Shown here: in pieces, positions 15,861-23,182 of the stretch
Position numbering within the stretch: the first letter of the stretch is position 1
Layout: each line of letters starts with the position of its first letter
Program-made: the position numbers and the translations under genes
Notes under the pieces: generated by a model
Databases searched by the model: none
The model's input: only the letters and a program-made list of their open reading frames with translations
Told to the model about the DNA's origin: nothing
Source of the DNA: Anaerolineales bacterium
GTDB lineage: Bacteria > Chloroflexota > Anaerolineae > Anaerolineales > Villigracilaceae
NCBI GenBank assembly: GCA_014860745.1
Contig: JACZJC010000003.1
Span: 1 to 64,000 of the forward strand
DNA length: 64,000 nt
Direction: 5' to 3'

Positions 15861-15896
15861 TCTACTCTCCCCCATCACGCGGACATTCCACTTCAA

Positions 15897-15937
15897 ATCA
15901 TAAACACTGGGACATCCATCCCAGTGTTCTCTCGTTA
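15897..15937. repeat. TA-cassette hairpin repeat, copy 4
   Basis: AACACTGGGA, loop CATCCA, TCCCAGTGTT, then CTCTCGTTA. The terminal TTA is the stop codon (minus strand) of the 54-residue gene. Copies start at 13521, 14315, 15129 and 15897, about 0.77-0.81 kb apart, each enclosing one module. Confidence 0.85.
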
Positions 15938-16099
15938 CTCTGAAACGTTTACGTTGAGCAAAGCCGCAATCTTCTCGGCTCGTTCTCTTGCGTCTTCTTT
16001 TTCGTCATATTCCGTACAAACACAGATTTCACGTTGTTCCGTTTGGTCAATCACCACGAATGTACTTCCATCAACCTGACTGACAATATATCTCTGCAT
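15935..16099 (-). CDS. 54-residue protein after the DpnI-like gene
   Basis: A short gene starting with ATG at 16099 and GGAGATAAGTC just upstream. The product is a small acidic alpha/beta protein: strands MQRYIVSQVDGSTFVVIDQ and REICVCTEY, then a helix DEKEDARERAEKIAALLN, ending NVNVSE. It follows the DpnI-like gene closely: its ATG is 3 nt after the TAA that would end DpnI in the unshifted frame. It is last in the operon and its stop lies in hairpin copy 4. It does not look like DpnD. Function unknown; an accessory or inhibitor of the upstream enzymes is possible. Confidence 0.65.
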   Translation of the reverse strand: MQRYIVSQVDGSTFVVIDQTEQREICVCTEYDEKEDARERAEKIAALLNVNVSE

Positions 16100-16119
16100 G
16101 ACTTATCTCCATTTGAGTC

Positions 16120-16893
16120 TCATCCGATATTGACCCCGACCAACAAAATCAAGAACGCCTTTATCCCGCAAAAACTGTGCTGACGTATCTTCGCCTTTAC
16201 ATTGTTATTCGATGGATGTTTGGCTTTCAAATAACCTTCAAAAGCATAAACGTCATCCAGCGAAAATTCTTCCGTTTTGATTTTCTCCACGCACATCAGA
16301 ACATCCAACAGCCAGCCCTTTGACTCGACGCTCTGCGTGGCTTTGACAAAATCGGTTTTGCTCCACTTTTCGAGCACCTCATCTTTGCTTTTAGGGACGC
16401 CGTTTTGGACAAAGAAGATTTTCCCAATCTCAGGAATATTGCTCACGTCAATATTGCAGCCGACCCAGCCCGCCCGTCTCGCGGTGGGACTCAGCGCCTT
16501 GCGCTTCTCAATGATCGTAGGGACAAAGAAGTACTTCGGGATGGTCAGGAAGTTCCGTATCTCCAGCGTGGACTTGTCGTATGTCAGAAAAAAGAAATTC
16601 GGGTTGTTATCTGCTTGCAGACGTTGAATCATGGTGGAATATGCCCCGTCCACGATTTTCTTGCCCATTGCCCCGCTTTTTGATTTCAATTCATATTCTT
16701 CCGAGCAGTGACCACAATAAAAATCAGCGACGGGCGCATTATTCTCGAAGCGACTTAACCCATTCCCGCAATTCGGACAAAAACCAGACCGATTCACCCA
16801 TCCTTCCGTCATCACTCGGATTTTTTGAGTTGAACTAGTGTAAGTGGCAAAAGACTCAAAACCAAGATTTAAATCAGTCAATGATTTACTCAT
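16120..16893 (-). CDS. dpnI: DpnI-like methyl-directed restriction endonuclease, C-terminal frameshift
   Basis: A 257-residue protein closely following DpnI, which cuts Gm6ATC. The Zn-binding Cys pairs (FCPNCGN, FYCGHCSEE) surround the PD-ExK core (VADFYC...EYELKSKSG), followed by DGAYSTMIQRLQADNNPNFFFLTY and PTARRAGWVGCNIDVS. Homology holds to KIRQ near residue 238, then the frame reads HSFCGIKAFLILLVGVNIG. A neighbouring frame in the same DNA reads QFLRDKGVLDFVGRGQYR, which is DpnI-like, and ends at TAA 16105-16103. So a small indel near 16171-16184 has replaced the end of the C-terminal winged helix that reads methylated DNA. It is either a real mutation or a sequencing/assembly error. Its start overlaps the PIN-like gene by 8 nt. 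Confidence 0.88.
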   Translation of the reverse strand: MSKSLTDLNLGFESFATYTSSTQKIRVMTEGWVNRSGFCPNCGNGLSRFENNAPVADFYCGHCSEEYELKSKSGAMGKKIVDGAYSTMIQRLQADNNPNFFFLTYDKSTLEIRNFLTIPKYFFVPTIIEKRKALSPTARRAGWVGCNIDVSNIPEIGKIFFVQNGVPKSKDEVLEKWSKTDFVKATQSVESKGWLLDVLMCVEKIKTEEFSLDDVYAFEGYLKAKHPSNNNVKAKIRQHSFCGIKAFLILLVGVNIG

Positions 16894-17353
16894 ACTTCAA
16901 GTCTTCGGGTCTTTTAACTGCTATTGCCTTGAAACCCGGGAATAGATTTACATCTTGCACGAACTTATCATCAATACTTATTGCGTACTTTCTTTTTGAT
17001 AACATTACAACAGGAATATGATCATGATCTTGCCAGTTTGATTTAAGTTTTCGGCAATTCTTCTTTGTTAAGTAGGTGGTTCTAAAATCTTTTATTTGGT
17101 CATTTGTTATTCTGTTTAATCTACCCTGCCTAGTACACATATCAATAATCGCAACAATTGAGTTATCCGACATGCTTGAACCGCATGTTCGGTGATACTC
17201 TACAATGATTTTCTTCGAAATCACTAGGTGCGCATTATCGGACTTTCTTACTTCGTCACAATGCATTAACCATGAGACCAACTTTTTGTACTCGAGGTCT
17301 AACGGGTTTATAAAATTCTTCGCAACATTGTTGTCAATAAAAATATCTTTCAT
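16886..17353 (-). CDS. PIN-like domain protein beside DUF3696 ATPase
   Basis: A 155-residue protein with a PIN-like layout. The N-terminal strand carries an Asp (MKDIFIDNNVAKNFI), a middle Glu lies in IISKKIIVEYHR-like sequence, and the C-terminal DHDHIPVVMLSKRKYAISIDDKFVQDVN resembles the D...TxD end of PIN nucleases. It is not a typical VapC, being longer and lacking an RHH partner. It lies 18 nt downstream of a DUF3696-type ATPase and overlaps the DpnI-like gene by 8 nt. AT-rich, unlike the flanking housekeeping genes. The likely role is the nuclease effector of the ATPase; the assignment rests on weak motifs. Confidence 0.6.
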   Translation of the reverse strand: MKDIFIDNNVAKNFINPLDLEYKKLVSWLMHCDEVRKSDNAHLVISKKIIVEYHRTCGSSMSDNSIVAIIDMCTRQGRLNRITNDQIKDFRTTYLTKKNCRKLKSNWQDHDHIPVVMLSKRKYAISIDDKFVQDVNLFPGFKAIAVKRPEDLKYE

Positions 17354-17371
17354 AGCATACCCCTTAAGAAT

Positions 17372-18757
17372 CTATTCTGCATGAAGAGCGATATCCATAA
17401 CATCCATCATATATGTCTCAAAAAAGCCTTTGGGGGCATTTTTGATTTGACCATCTTTACTGAATTCAATAGAGTATTTGGTTGTACCTGTACTGGTGTT
17501 TTCAAAATAGTAAACAGCAACATCTTCAGCAGCAATCTCACCTTTAGTAATCAAAAGGCGAAGTCTATTGAGAAAATACTCGCTATGTGTCTCAATAATG
17601 TATCTTTTTTCTTTGCTCTTGACTTGTCTTGAAAAATAATCAGCCAATTTTGCTTGAACGTTTGGATGTAGGTGTATTTCTGGTTGAGCCACGAGCAACG
17701 TTGAACCTTTAGGTAACTGCCTGTCTGCTACAAGTATGGGAAGAAACTGACTAATACCAAACCCTACATCAGCAATCGACACTATAGGTCCTTCAGGCTT
17801 TGCTTGCACTCTAAGTTCAAACCTTCCCCCATCTAATTTTTTAATATCAACCCCGTTTAGCAAATCCAAGCTGCGCAAATCGGCTATCAAACCCTTATAA
17901 GTCACTGATTTGTTTTCGTACCATCTTAAGATTTGATCAATGTAATTCTCGCCGTAACCGCCAACTTTGTAATCAGACTTTGTCATCTGATAGTAAGTTC
18001 TTTCTGGGAACAAACGAAAAGAATTGATAAAGCCTAAATGCCTTTCAATTTCGCTAAAGCGTCGTTGTACGTCATTTATTGATCTTGAAGCGCTAGACAA
18101 GTTCTTTTTTCTCAAAGTCAAGAATAAATCTTCGATTCTTTTTATTTTCAGGTTTTTAACATCGTCAATGTTTAGAAACGCATCTATTGCTGATATCTCG
18201 GTCTTTTTCTTTCTATTAGAACCTTTTTTTTCTTTTTCTTCTTTATCGATAATTTTCCCGATATCTTCCAGGAAACCAGCTAAGGCTTTGTTCATCTCAA
18301 AGTCTTTACTTCCAAGATATTCTTCTTTATTTAAATGTTGAAGGTTAAAGACGTATTCACCTGCTTTGATATGAATTTTCAGATTATATTTTTGCGTTAC
18401 ACACTCTAAAGAATAGAGCTTTGGTTGCTGGTTTTTAGGATTGATAATCCACGTTGTAAGTACCTCTATCTGTTCGTGTTTGTCATCCTCATCTGTTTCT
18501 ATGACATAATCCAGACTGACCTTGTTGGACTTTAAATTATTATGTGAAATCTCTTTAAAATCGCCCATATTTACATACTTCCCATTTGGTGAGTATGTGA
18601 TTGGAAACCCTTCTGATTGCAAAGGCGACAAGATACTGTAAAGCAGAGAACTTTTTCCACTACTATTTCCACCAGTTAGCACGGTAATTTTCTTAAAGTC
18701 AATATCAACTTCTTTAAAACACTTAAAGTTCTTCAGAGAAATTTTCTTGATTTTCAT
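17372..18757 (-). CDS. AAA/ABC-type ATPase with DUF3696-like C-terminus
   Basis: A 461-residue SMC/RecF/OLD-like ATPase. Walker A is TVLTGGNSSGKSSLLYSIL at residue about 30. A long coiled, lysine-rich insertion follows (DKEEKEKKGSNRKKKTE, DVQRRFSEIERHL), then FGISQFLPILVA, the Walker B/D-loop segment LLVAQPEIHLHPNVQAKLADYF, the H-switch RYIIETHSEYFLNRLR, and a DUF3696-like end (NAPKGFFETYMMDVMDIA). There is no TOPRIM nuclease domain, so it is not a full OLD protein. The ATG at 18757 follows CAGGAG. It is first gene of the ATPase/PIN/DpnI operon, with its own promoter. AT-rich, probably acquired. Confidence 0.85.
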   Translation of the reverse strand: MKIKKISLKNFKCFKEVDIDFKKITVLTGGNSSGKSSLLYSILSPLQSEGFPITYSPNGKYVNMGDFKEISHNNLKSNKVSLDYVIETDEDDKHEQIEVLTTWIINPKNQQPKLYSLECVTQKYNLKIHIKAGEYVFNLQHLNKEEYLGSKDFEMNKALAGFLEDIGKIIDKEEKEKKGSNRKKKTEISAIDAFLNIDDVKNLKIKRIEDLFLTLRKKNLSSASRSINDVQRRFSEIERHLGFINSFRLFPERTYYQMTKSDYKVGGYGENYIDQILRWYENKSVTYKGLIADLRSLDLLNGVDIKKLDGGRFELRVQAKPEGPIVSIADVGFGISQFLPILVADRQLPKGSTLLVAQPEIHLHPNVQAKLADYFSRQVKSKEKRYIIETHSEYFLNRLRLLITKGEIAAEDVAVYYFENTSTGTTKYSIEFSKDGQIKNAPKGFFETYMMDVMDIALHAE

Positions 18758-18777
18758 ACCGCACTCCTGCAACGCAA

Positions 18778-18806
18778 TTTATACAAAGATAGAGGCATTG
18801 TAACAA
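18778..18806 (-). promoter_or_regulatory. promoter of the DUF3696/PIN/DpnI operon
   Basis: On the minus strand TTGTTA (18806-18801), a 17-bp spacer and TATAAA (18783-18778) preceded by TTTG. It lies just after the herA stop and 20 nt upstream of the ATPase ATG, giving this operon its own start. Confidence 0.5.
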
Positions 18807-18816
18807 ACAACGACTA

Positions 18817-20514
18817 TTAATGTCCAAACCCCAACTCCTTCAAATTCTCCTCGCGAGACTTCTTCCCCCCACCCATCTCCTTCCAAAACGCCTCATCATA
18901 TCTTCGTGACCGCACAGGTAACGGCATCGGCACACCCCAACCGAGTAGCAGCACCTCCTCCTTCGGCTGCAAACGCGCCAGCATTCCGCGCAGCGAGTCG
19001 CGCCCTGAAAGACCCGAAAGCACCGCCTGAATATCCAGGTCATCGCCCAGCCAGCCGCTGATGCGCGTGCCCAACTGACTCATCACCTCATCATAGATCT
19101 GTGACGGACGCTGGTCCACGATCAACAGAGTCACATAATATTTGCGCAACTCGCGTGCGATGGTCGCAAAGGTCGTCTGCGCCGCCATCTCGCGGTTGAG
19201 CAGTTTATGCGCCTCCTCCACCACAATGATCAACGGCTTCGGCTCCGCCTTGCCGTGCGTGCGGAACTCATTCGTCTTCTTCTCCCACGCCGCGCGAATT
19301 TTGCGCGTCAGCAAATTCGACACCAGCAGATAATCCAAATCACTTTCATGCTCGCCGAACGACAGCACCACATGCTTGCCCGCCTCCAACGACTGGATGA
19401 TCTGCGCCACCGAGTCCGCTGCAGGGTTGTCCACGATATAGGGTTGGCTGAACAGCCGTCGCAGTTTGTCATGAAGCGCTTCCGCCGCCATCACATTCAC
19501 ACCGTTCTCCATCGCCCACTTCGCCACGCTCCCATCAGCAGGCTTTTCCTTCATCTTTCCTTTTTCATCTTCATACATCACCGTATCGCGATTCATCCCC
19601 CGAAACTCGGCAAACCACTGATCACGAAACGACCCATACAACGCATTCAGGATCGTCGGCGTGGTCTCGCGCAGATTCAACTCACGTGAAAGCGTTTCAA
19701 TATCAGATGTGGAAATATCACCCGTCGAGATTTCCAAATTAAAGTCAACTTGATTGCCTCTGATGGTGCTTCCTGCTCCCAAGCCAACGCATCGGACTCC
19801 GCTCTTGAACAGGGTCTTCAAACCCTTCACGGCTTTTTTCGTGTCTGACGCCACATCGTCAAAACCATACTCGTTGTGCATGTCCAGCACCAACACCGCC
19901 GCCTGATTGTGCTTCATCAACCCCGCCAGCACCAAACGCGTCAGGAACGACTTGCCCGTCCCCGTCGCCCCGAACACTCCCGACGAGCGCTGCACGAACT
20001 TATCAAGATTCACGCAGACGGGATGTCCCTGCTCGCGGGTGTAGCCGATGATGAAATTGCCGTCCTTATCGGGGTCGCCGAAAATGCCCGCAATATGCTC
20101 AGGCTTCGCCATGCTGACAGGCGTATGGTGCGGCGGCACCGTCTTCACCGGAATCGGATTCGGGTCTTCAGGATGTTCCATCCGCCAGAGTTTGTAATCA
20201 GGTGAAGAAATATCAGGGCCAATATCCTGCATCAACGCAGGCAGAATCTCGAGGTTGGTGTAGAGCGTTTGTCCATGCAGGGCTTTTGCCAAATGTGCAG
20301 GGAATCGTTCCTCGGTTTGCTCATCCGCAAAGCGCGGGTCCGTTGCACCGAGTTGGATATCCGTCACCAGCCCGTAATAGCGCCAGTTGGAATTCTCCAT
20401 CACAACGAACGCGCCCTCTTGCACATCCTGCGCCTTCACCGTCAACCGCGCATGAAAGGACTCTTTCAGTCCGCCACTGACGATGTATCCGATCTTGTCT
20501 TTGTTTTCAGCCAT
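18817..20514 (-). CDS. herA: HerA-type DNA translocase ATPase (DUF87)
   Basis: A 565-residue HerA/FtsK-superfamily ATPase. An N-terminal HAS-barrel-like beta region (AQDVQEGAFVVMENSNWRYYGLVTDIQLGATDPRF) precedes the RecA core. Motifs: Walker A VFGATGTGKSFLTRLVLAGL, AAVLVLDMHNEYGFDD, Walker B PLIIVVEEAHKLLNREM, and sensor/arginine region TLLIVDQRPSQIYDEVMSQLGTRISGWL. HerA hexamers pump DNA into NurA for end resection and repair, and HerA also partners with effectors in phage defence. SD GAGAGG precedes the ATG. The other HerA-locus genes (HAS-barrel-like, NurA) are upstream on the same strand, separated by repeats and a GIY-YIG gene. Confidence 0.9.
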   Translation of the reverse strand: MAENKDKIGYIVSGGLKESFHARLTVKAQDVQEGAFVVMENSNWRYYGLVTDIQLGATDPRFADEQTEERFPAHLAKALHGQTLYTNLEILPALMQDIGPDISSPDYKLWRMEHPEDPNPIPVKTVPPHHTPVSMAKPEHIAGIFGDPDKDGNFIIGYTREQGHPVCVNLDKFVQRSSGVFGATGTGKSFLTRLVLAGLMKHNQAAVLVLDMHNEYGFDDVASDTKKAVKGLKTLFKSGVRCVGLGAGSTIRGNQVDFNLEISTGDISTSDIETLSRELNLRETTPTILNALYGSFRDQWFAEFRGMNRDTVMYEDEKGKMKEKPADGSVAKWAMENGVNVMAAEALHDKLRRLFSQPYIVDNPAADSVAQIIQSLEAGKHVVLSFGEHESDLDYLLVSNLLTRKIRAAWEKKTNEFRTHGKAEPKPLIIVVEEAHKLLNREMAAQTTFATIARELRKYYVTLLIVDQRPSQIYDEVMSQLGTRISGWLGDDLDIQAVLSGLSGRDSLRGMLARLQPKEEVLLLGWGVPMPLPVRSRRYDEAFWKEMGGGKKSREENLKELGFGH

Positions 20515-20529
20515 AAGAAACCTCTCTCT

Positions 20530-20728
20530 TTTACATGTCGCTGCGAGGCGCTCTTGCTCTTTGCCCGAAGCAATCTCCTCATTTCACATGTCGCTTCGAG
20601 CGCTCGTTGCGAAGCAGTCTCCCGTTTCACATGTCGCTGCGAGGCGCTCTTGTTCTTTGCCGAAGCAGTCTCCTCATTAACAGGGGATTGCTTCGTCGTC
20701 GCTCCGCTCCTTCTCGCAACGACATACC
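20530..20728. repeat. cluster of palindromic dispersed repeats
   Basis: Three tandem copies begin ACATGTCGCTKCGAG (near 20533, 20587 and 20630). The third is complete: it runs through GAAGCAGTCTCCTCATTAAC, then GGGGATTGCTTCG and CTCGCAACGACAT as its inverted half. It sits between herA and the GIY-YIG gene. Any frame through it is repeat-derived. Confidence 0.85.
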
Positions 20729-20730
20729 AT

Positions 20731-21027
20731 CTATATTATTTCATCGTACAAATCTTTCCATTCAGGATTCATACTGTTTACCAAATCCATCTTTTTCTTT
20801 CGAGAGCCGCCTTTTATCTGCTTCTCTCTCGCGAGTGCGGCATGAACGTTCTCGGTGATTTCATAGTAAACAAGTTTCACAACGTTATATTTCTTCGTAA
20901 AAATACCGCCCAAACCATTCCTGTGTTCATACACTCTCCGCGCAAGGTTATTTGTCACACCCGTATAGATGACAGTATTATGAGCGTTGGTCATAATGTA
21001 AATACAGTATTGTTTTCCAACTGCCAT
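20731..21027 (-). CDS. GIY-YIG domain endonuclease-like protein
   Basis: A 98-residue single-domain GIY-YIG protein of the small UhgA/YhbQ-like type. It has CIYIMTNAHNTVIYTGVTNNLARRVYEHRNGLGGIFTKKYNVVKLVYYE, carrying the GIY (CIY here) and YIG (YTG) strands and the catalytic Arg in ARRVYEHR. The conserved Glu is probably in ALAREKQIKGGSRKKK. The ATG at 21027 with GGAG 5 nt upstream is preferred; ATG 21045 lies inside a repeat. It is enclosed by palindromic repeats on both sides inside the HerA/NurA locus, which suggests later insertion. Confidence 0.85.
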   Translation of the reverse strand: MAVGKQYCIYIMTNAHNTVIYTGVTNNLARRVYEHRNGLGGIFTKKYNVVKLVYYEITENVHAALAREKQIKGGSRKKKMDLVNSMNPEWKDLYDEII

Positions 21028-21040
21028 AAAAACTCCGTCT

Positions 21041-21136
21041 ATCATGTCGCTGCGAGAGCTCGTTGCGAAGCAGTCTCCTCATTAACAGGGGATTGCTTCG
21101 TCGGGAAAAGCAAGAGCCCTCCTCGCAACGACATCA
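21041..21136. repeat. palindromic dispersed repeat, complete copy
   Basis: It runs from ATGTCGCTGCGAGAGC through GAAGCAGTCTCCTCATTAAC and GGGGATTGCTTCG to CTCGCAACGACAT, forming a long imperfect hairpin. Its end overlaps the last codons of the downstream minus-strand gene region. Confidence 0.85.
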
Positions 21137-21736
21137 CGAAATATCCGCCAGCGCACCCAGCACACTCATCAGGGTCGGATAATCATCTCTCAATAGAGTA
21201 ATCAATTCCTGCACAGCCTTCTCGCGCCAGGCATCACCATTCGCCCCATGTGCCTTGCCCGCCTGCAACAAATGCGCGGCTAACACTTCGCCGATGGGCA
21301 GGTCTTTTCCATTCAAGATATGCCTGAAATACCCGAATCGACCCGTATCCGTAAAACGCGCCAAATCTTTATCTTCGCACAAATAGATCACATCCAAACT
21401 CAGCGGCGGACGCGGCGGTAGCAGATGATGGATTTTTCCATCCTGCTCATACCCCACCGCCAGTACAGACATTTCCACGGGCACAATGCGCCGCTCGCGG
21501 TTGTCCTTCATCACTTCCGCGCTGACGTTATCCGCCGTCACCAACTGGCGCACCAGCCCGTCATCGTCAATGTGAATATCGTGGATGAGCCCATATACCT
21601 GATAGCCATCCCCCAGCGGAGCACGGACAAGCGCCCCGAACGAAGGCACGCTCAACTGATTCACACGGCAACCCGCTGTGAATCCTGAAATCCCTGCGCT
21701 AAGTAAACGTCCGATCTCGATTTGTTGATTCATCAT
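21134..21736 (-). CDS. HAS-barrel-like protein of the HerA-NurA locus
   Basis: A protein of about 200 residues. The N-terminal part is beta-rich (QIEIGRLLSAGISGFTAGCRVNQLSVPSFGALVRAPLGDGYQVYGLIHDIHIDDDGLVRQL), resembling the HAS barrel at the front of HerA proteins. The C-terminal part is helical with a conserved-looking GRFGYFRHILNGKDLPIGEVLAAHLLQAG. Starts at 21736 or 21733 both follow GGAGG, with 21733 better spaced. It lies between nurA and herA on the same strand and is probably an adaptor of that complex. The assignment is by context and fold impression only. Confidence 0.65.
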   Translation of the reverse strand: MMNQQIEIGRLLSAGISGFTAGCRVNQLSVPSFGALVRAPLGDGYQVYGLIHDIHIDDDGLVRQLVTADNVSAEVMKDNRERRIVPVEMSVLAVGYEQDGKIHHLLPPRPPLSLDVIYLCEDKDLARFTDTGRFGYFRHILNGKDLPIGEVLAAHLLQAGKAHGANGDAWREKAVQELITLLRDDYPTLMSVLGALADIS

Positions 21737-21742
21737 GCCTCC

Positions 21743-21768
21743 GTAGGGACAGGGCTCGCCCCTGTCCT
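21743..21768. repeat. short hairpin repeat, second copy at 35614
   Basis: GTAGGGACAGGG, CTCG, CCCCTGTCC forms a hairpin. A near-identical copy with CTTG in the loop lies at about 35614-35639. Both are followed by related GGGC...GCCC hairpins ending CCCTAC. Confidence 0.75.
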
Positions 21769-21819
21769 TGTTTGCAACCCAAGATTTCATTTCGTCAAGG
21801 ATGCCCGCAAAGGGCATCC

Positions 21820-23013
21820 CTACCGTTTGGTTCTGCCCTTCAAATCCTTCGCGGACTGTTTGTTCGAGCCCTCGTCCACGTCTTCGTTATTTCTTCTTAA
21901 CTCTTGCTGCAGCATCTGCTCGATCTGATATTTCTCTTCGTTCTTTACCACCGCCGTCTCATGGGCGCGGTGGAGCAGATAGGGATACGGCTTGCTGCCC
22001 ATCATACGACATTGCTCGACCAAAACGGCATGGAGCAAATCTAGTTGCTTTTTATCATCCACCACCCAGCGCGGAATTTCCACACGAACAGGCCAGGGAT
22101 GTCCCTCTGTGCCGACATTGAGATAGAAGAAATGAAGTTCAAGCACACCTTTGTAACTCTTCTCGGAACTGGATTGAATCTTGAAGACCGCCGAACGATG
22201 ACCAGGCGGAAGCAATTGGAATAACTTATTGCCATAACCAAATAGCCAGCGGTCTGTGACGTATTTCAGCGGCGGGGCATTGCGCAGTTTTTCCATCTCT
22301 TCGGGGATGGTGATCTGCGTCAGTTCGAGAAGTTTGACCACGAGGCTGGATGAAGGCTTATCAATATACCCCGCTGAGATGATGCCGCGTCCCTGCAAGC
22401 GCGAGAGCACGGAAATATACTTCTCGACCGTGTTGCGATACATGCTGGCATTGTCGATATCTTTGGCGCGGAAGATTTCGAGCGTGCCGTCTGTAAATGA
22501 AACGACCGAACCCTTCAACCCTTTGCTGAGCTTTTCAATGACACTGCGCTCGGCAAGGTCGCGCCGCAGGGCAACGCCGCCGTCGGTGGTCAGTCCATTT
22601 TCTTCGATGGCGTCGCCGAAGAATAATTCGCTTTCCACTTCCACGGTTGGGGTTTCGCCCGAATTCGGCTTCATGGTGATCGCCCCCACATTGATGACGC
22701 AGAATTGTACCGGGCTGTGCCGGTCCGCGATGGCTTGGGAACCGTCGGCGGCGATCAGAGTTGCTTGCGAAACAGAATCAGGCGTCGGGTAGGAGGAGGC
22801 GAGTTCTTCATCCAATGGAACCGCACAACGGATATTGGCATCCGCCGCTTTGGCAGAATCCACTTTGGAGCGCAGGAAGTCCAGTCGAGAAGAGTAGGTA
22901 TCGAGCAGGCCCTTCGCCAGTTCCTGCGCTTCCTCTTTCTTCTTTCGCCTTTCCTTCGCGCCCTGCCCAACCTGTTTGATCTGTGTGTAGATTTCCTGAT
23001 AGTTGATTGGCAT
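21820..23013 (-). CDS. nurA: NurA domain nuclease
   Basis: A 397-residue NurA-family 5'-3' nuclease. The N-terminus is a charged helix (GQGAKERRKKKEEAQELAKGLLDTYSSRLDFL). The NurA core starts with LIAADGSQAIADRHSPVQFCVINVGAI, carrying the first catalytic Asp and the ADGSQ signature. It continues with SVVSFTDGTLEIF (second Asp), IISAGYIDKPSSSLVVKLLEL and a C-terminal RVEIPRWVVDDKKQLDLLHAVLVEQCRMMGSKPYPYLLHRAHETAVV. NurA resects double-strand ends when driven by HerA. It is first gene of the HerA locus on this strand; its stop is 83 nt before the next start. Confidence 0.88.
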   Translation of the reverse strand: MPINYQEIYTQIKQVGQGAKERRKKKEEAQELAKGLLDTYSSRLDFLRSKVDSAKAADANIRCAVPLDEELASSYPTPDSVSQATLIAADGSQAIADRHSPVQFCVINVGAITMKPNSGETPTVEVESELFFGDAIEENGLTTDGGVALRRDLAERSVIEKLSKGLKGSVVSFTDGTLEIFRAKDIDNASMYRNTVEKYISVLSRLQGRGIISAGYIDKPSSSLVVKLLELTQITIPEEMEKLRNAPPLKYVTDRWLFGYGNKLFQLLPPGHRSAVFKIQSSSEKSYKGVLELHFFYLNVGTEGHPWPVRVEIPRWVVDDKKQLDLLHAVLVEQCRMMGSKPYPYLLHRAHETAVVKNEEKYQIEQMLQQELRRNNEDVDEGSNKQSAKDLKGRTKR

Positions 23014-23182
23014 GGTTTCCAGTTAGAACATTTGTGCAAAATTTTAGCCGTAATTGGACTAAAATACAAGTACCGCAGCCTTAATAAGGTTTCAAAAGAA
23101 GGCTGCCGTGCCGGAAATTTCGGGAACTTTTTTAGGGAGGGGACGTCTAGTTCCTGAATTACTAATGAAAAAGGAGACAACC

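Noticed and set aside
13521-15937. Hairpin repeats as integron attC sites
   Set aside because: The GTTRRRY core is not present (GTTATTC, GTTTCGC, GTTACTC), module orientation is mixed and no integron integrase is in the window.
16886-18757. Calling the ATPase/PIN pair a PARIS system
   Set aside because: PARIS pairs its ATPase with a TOPRIM (DUF4435) protein. The partner here looks PIN-like and the ATPase C-terminus is DUF3696-like.
20269-21201. Plus-strand 310-codon ORF across the repeat clusters
   Set aside because: It is made of the reverse of herA, palindromic repeats and the reverse of the GIY-YIG gene. No family resemblance and no ribosome site.
13500-23050. Island as a prophage or integrative element
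   Set aside because: No integrase, structural, replication or conjugation gene and no tRNA with a flanking att repeat were seen.
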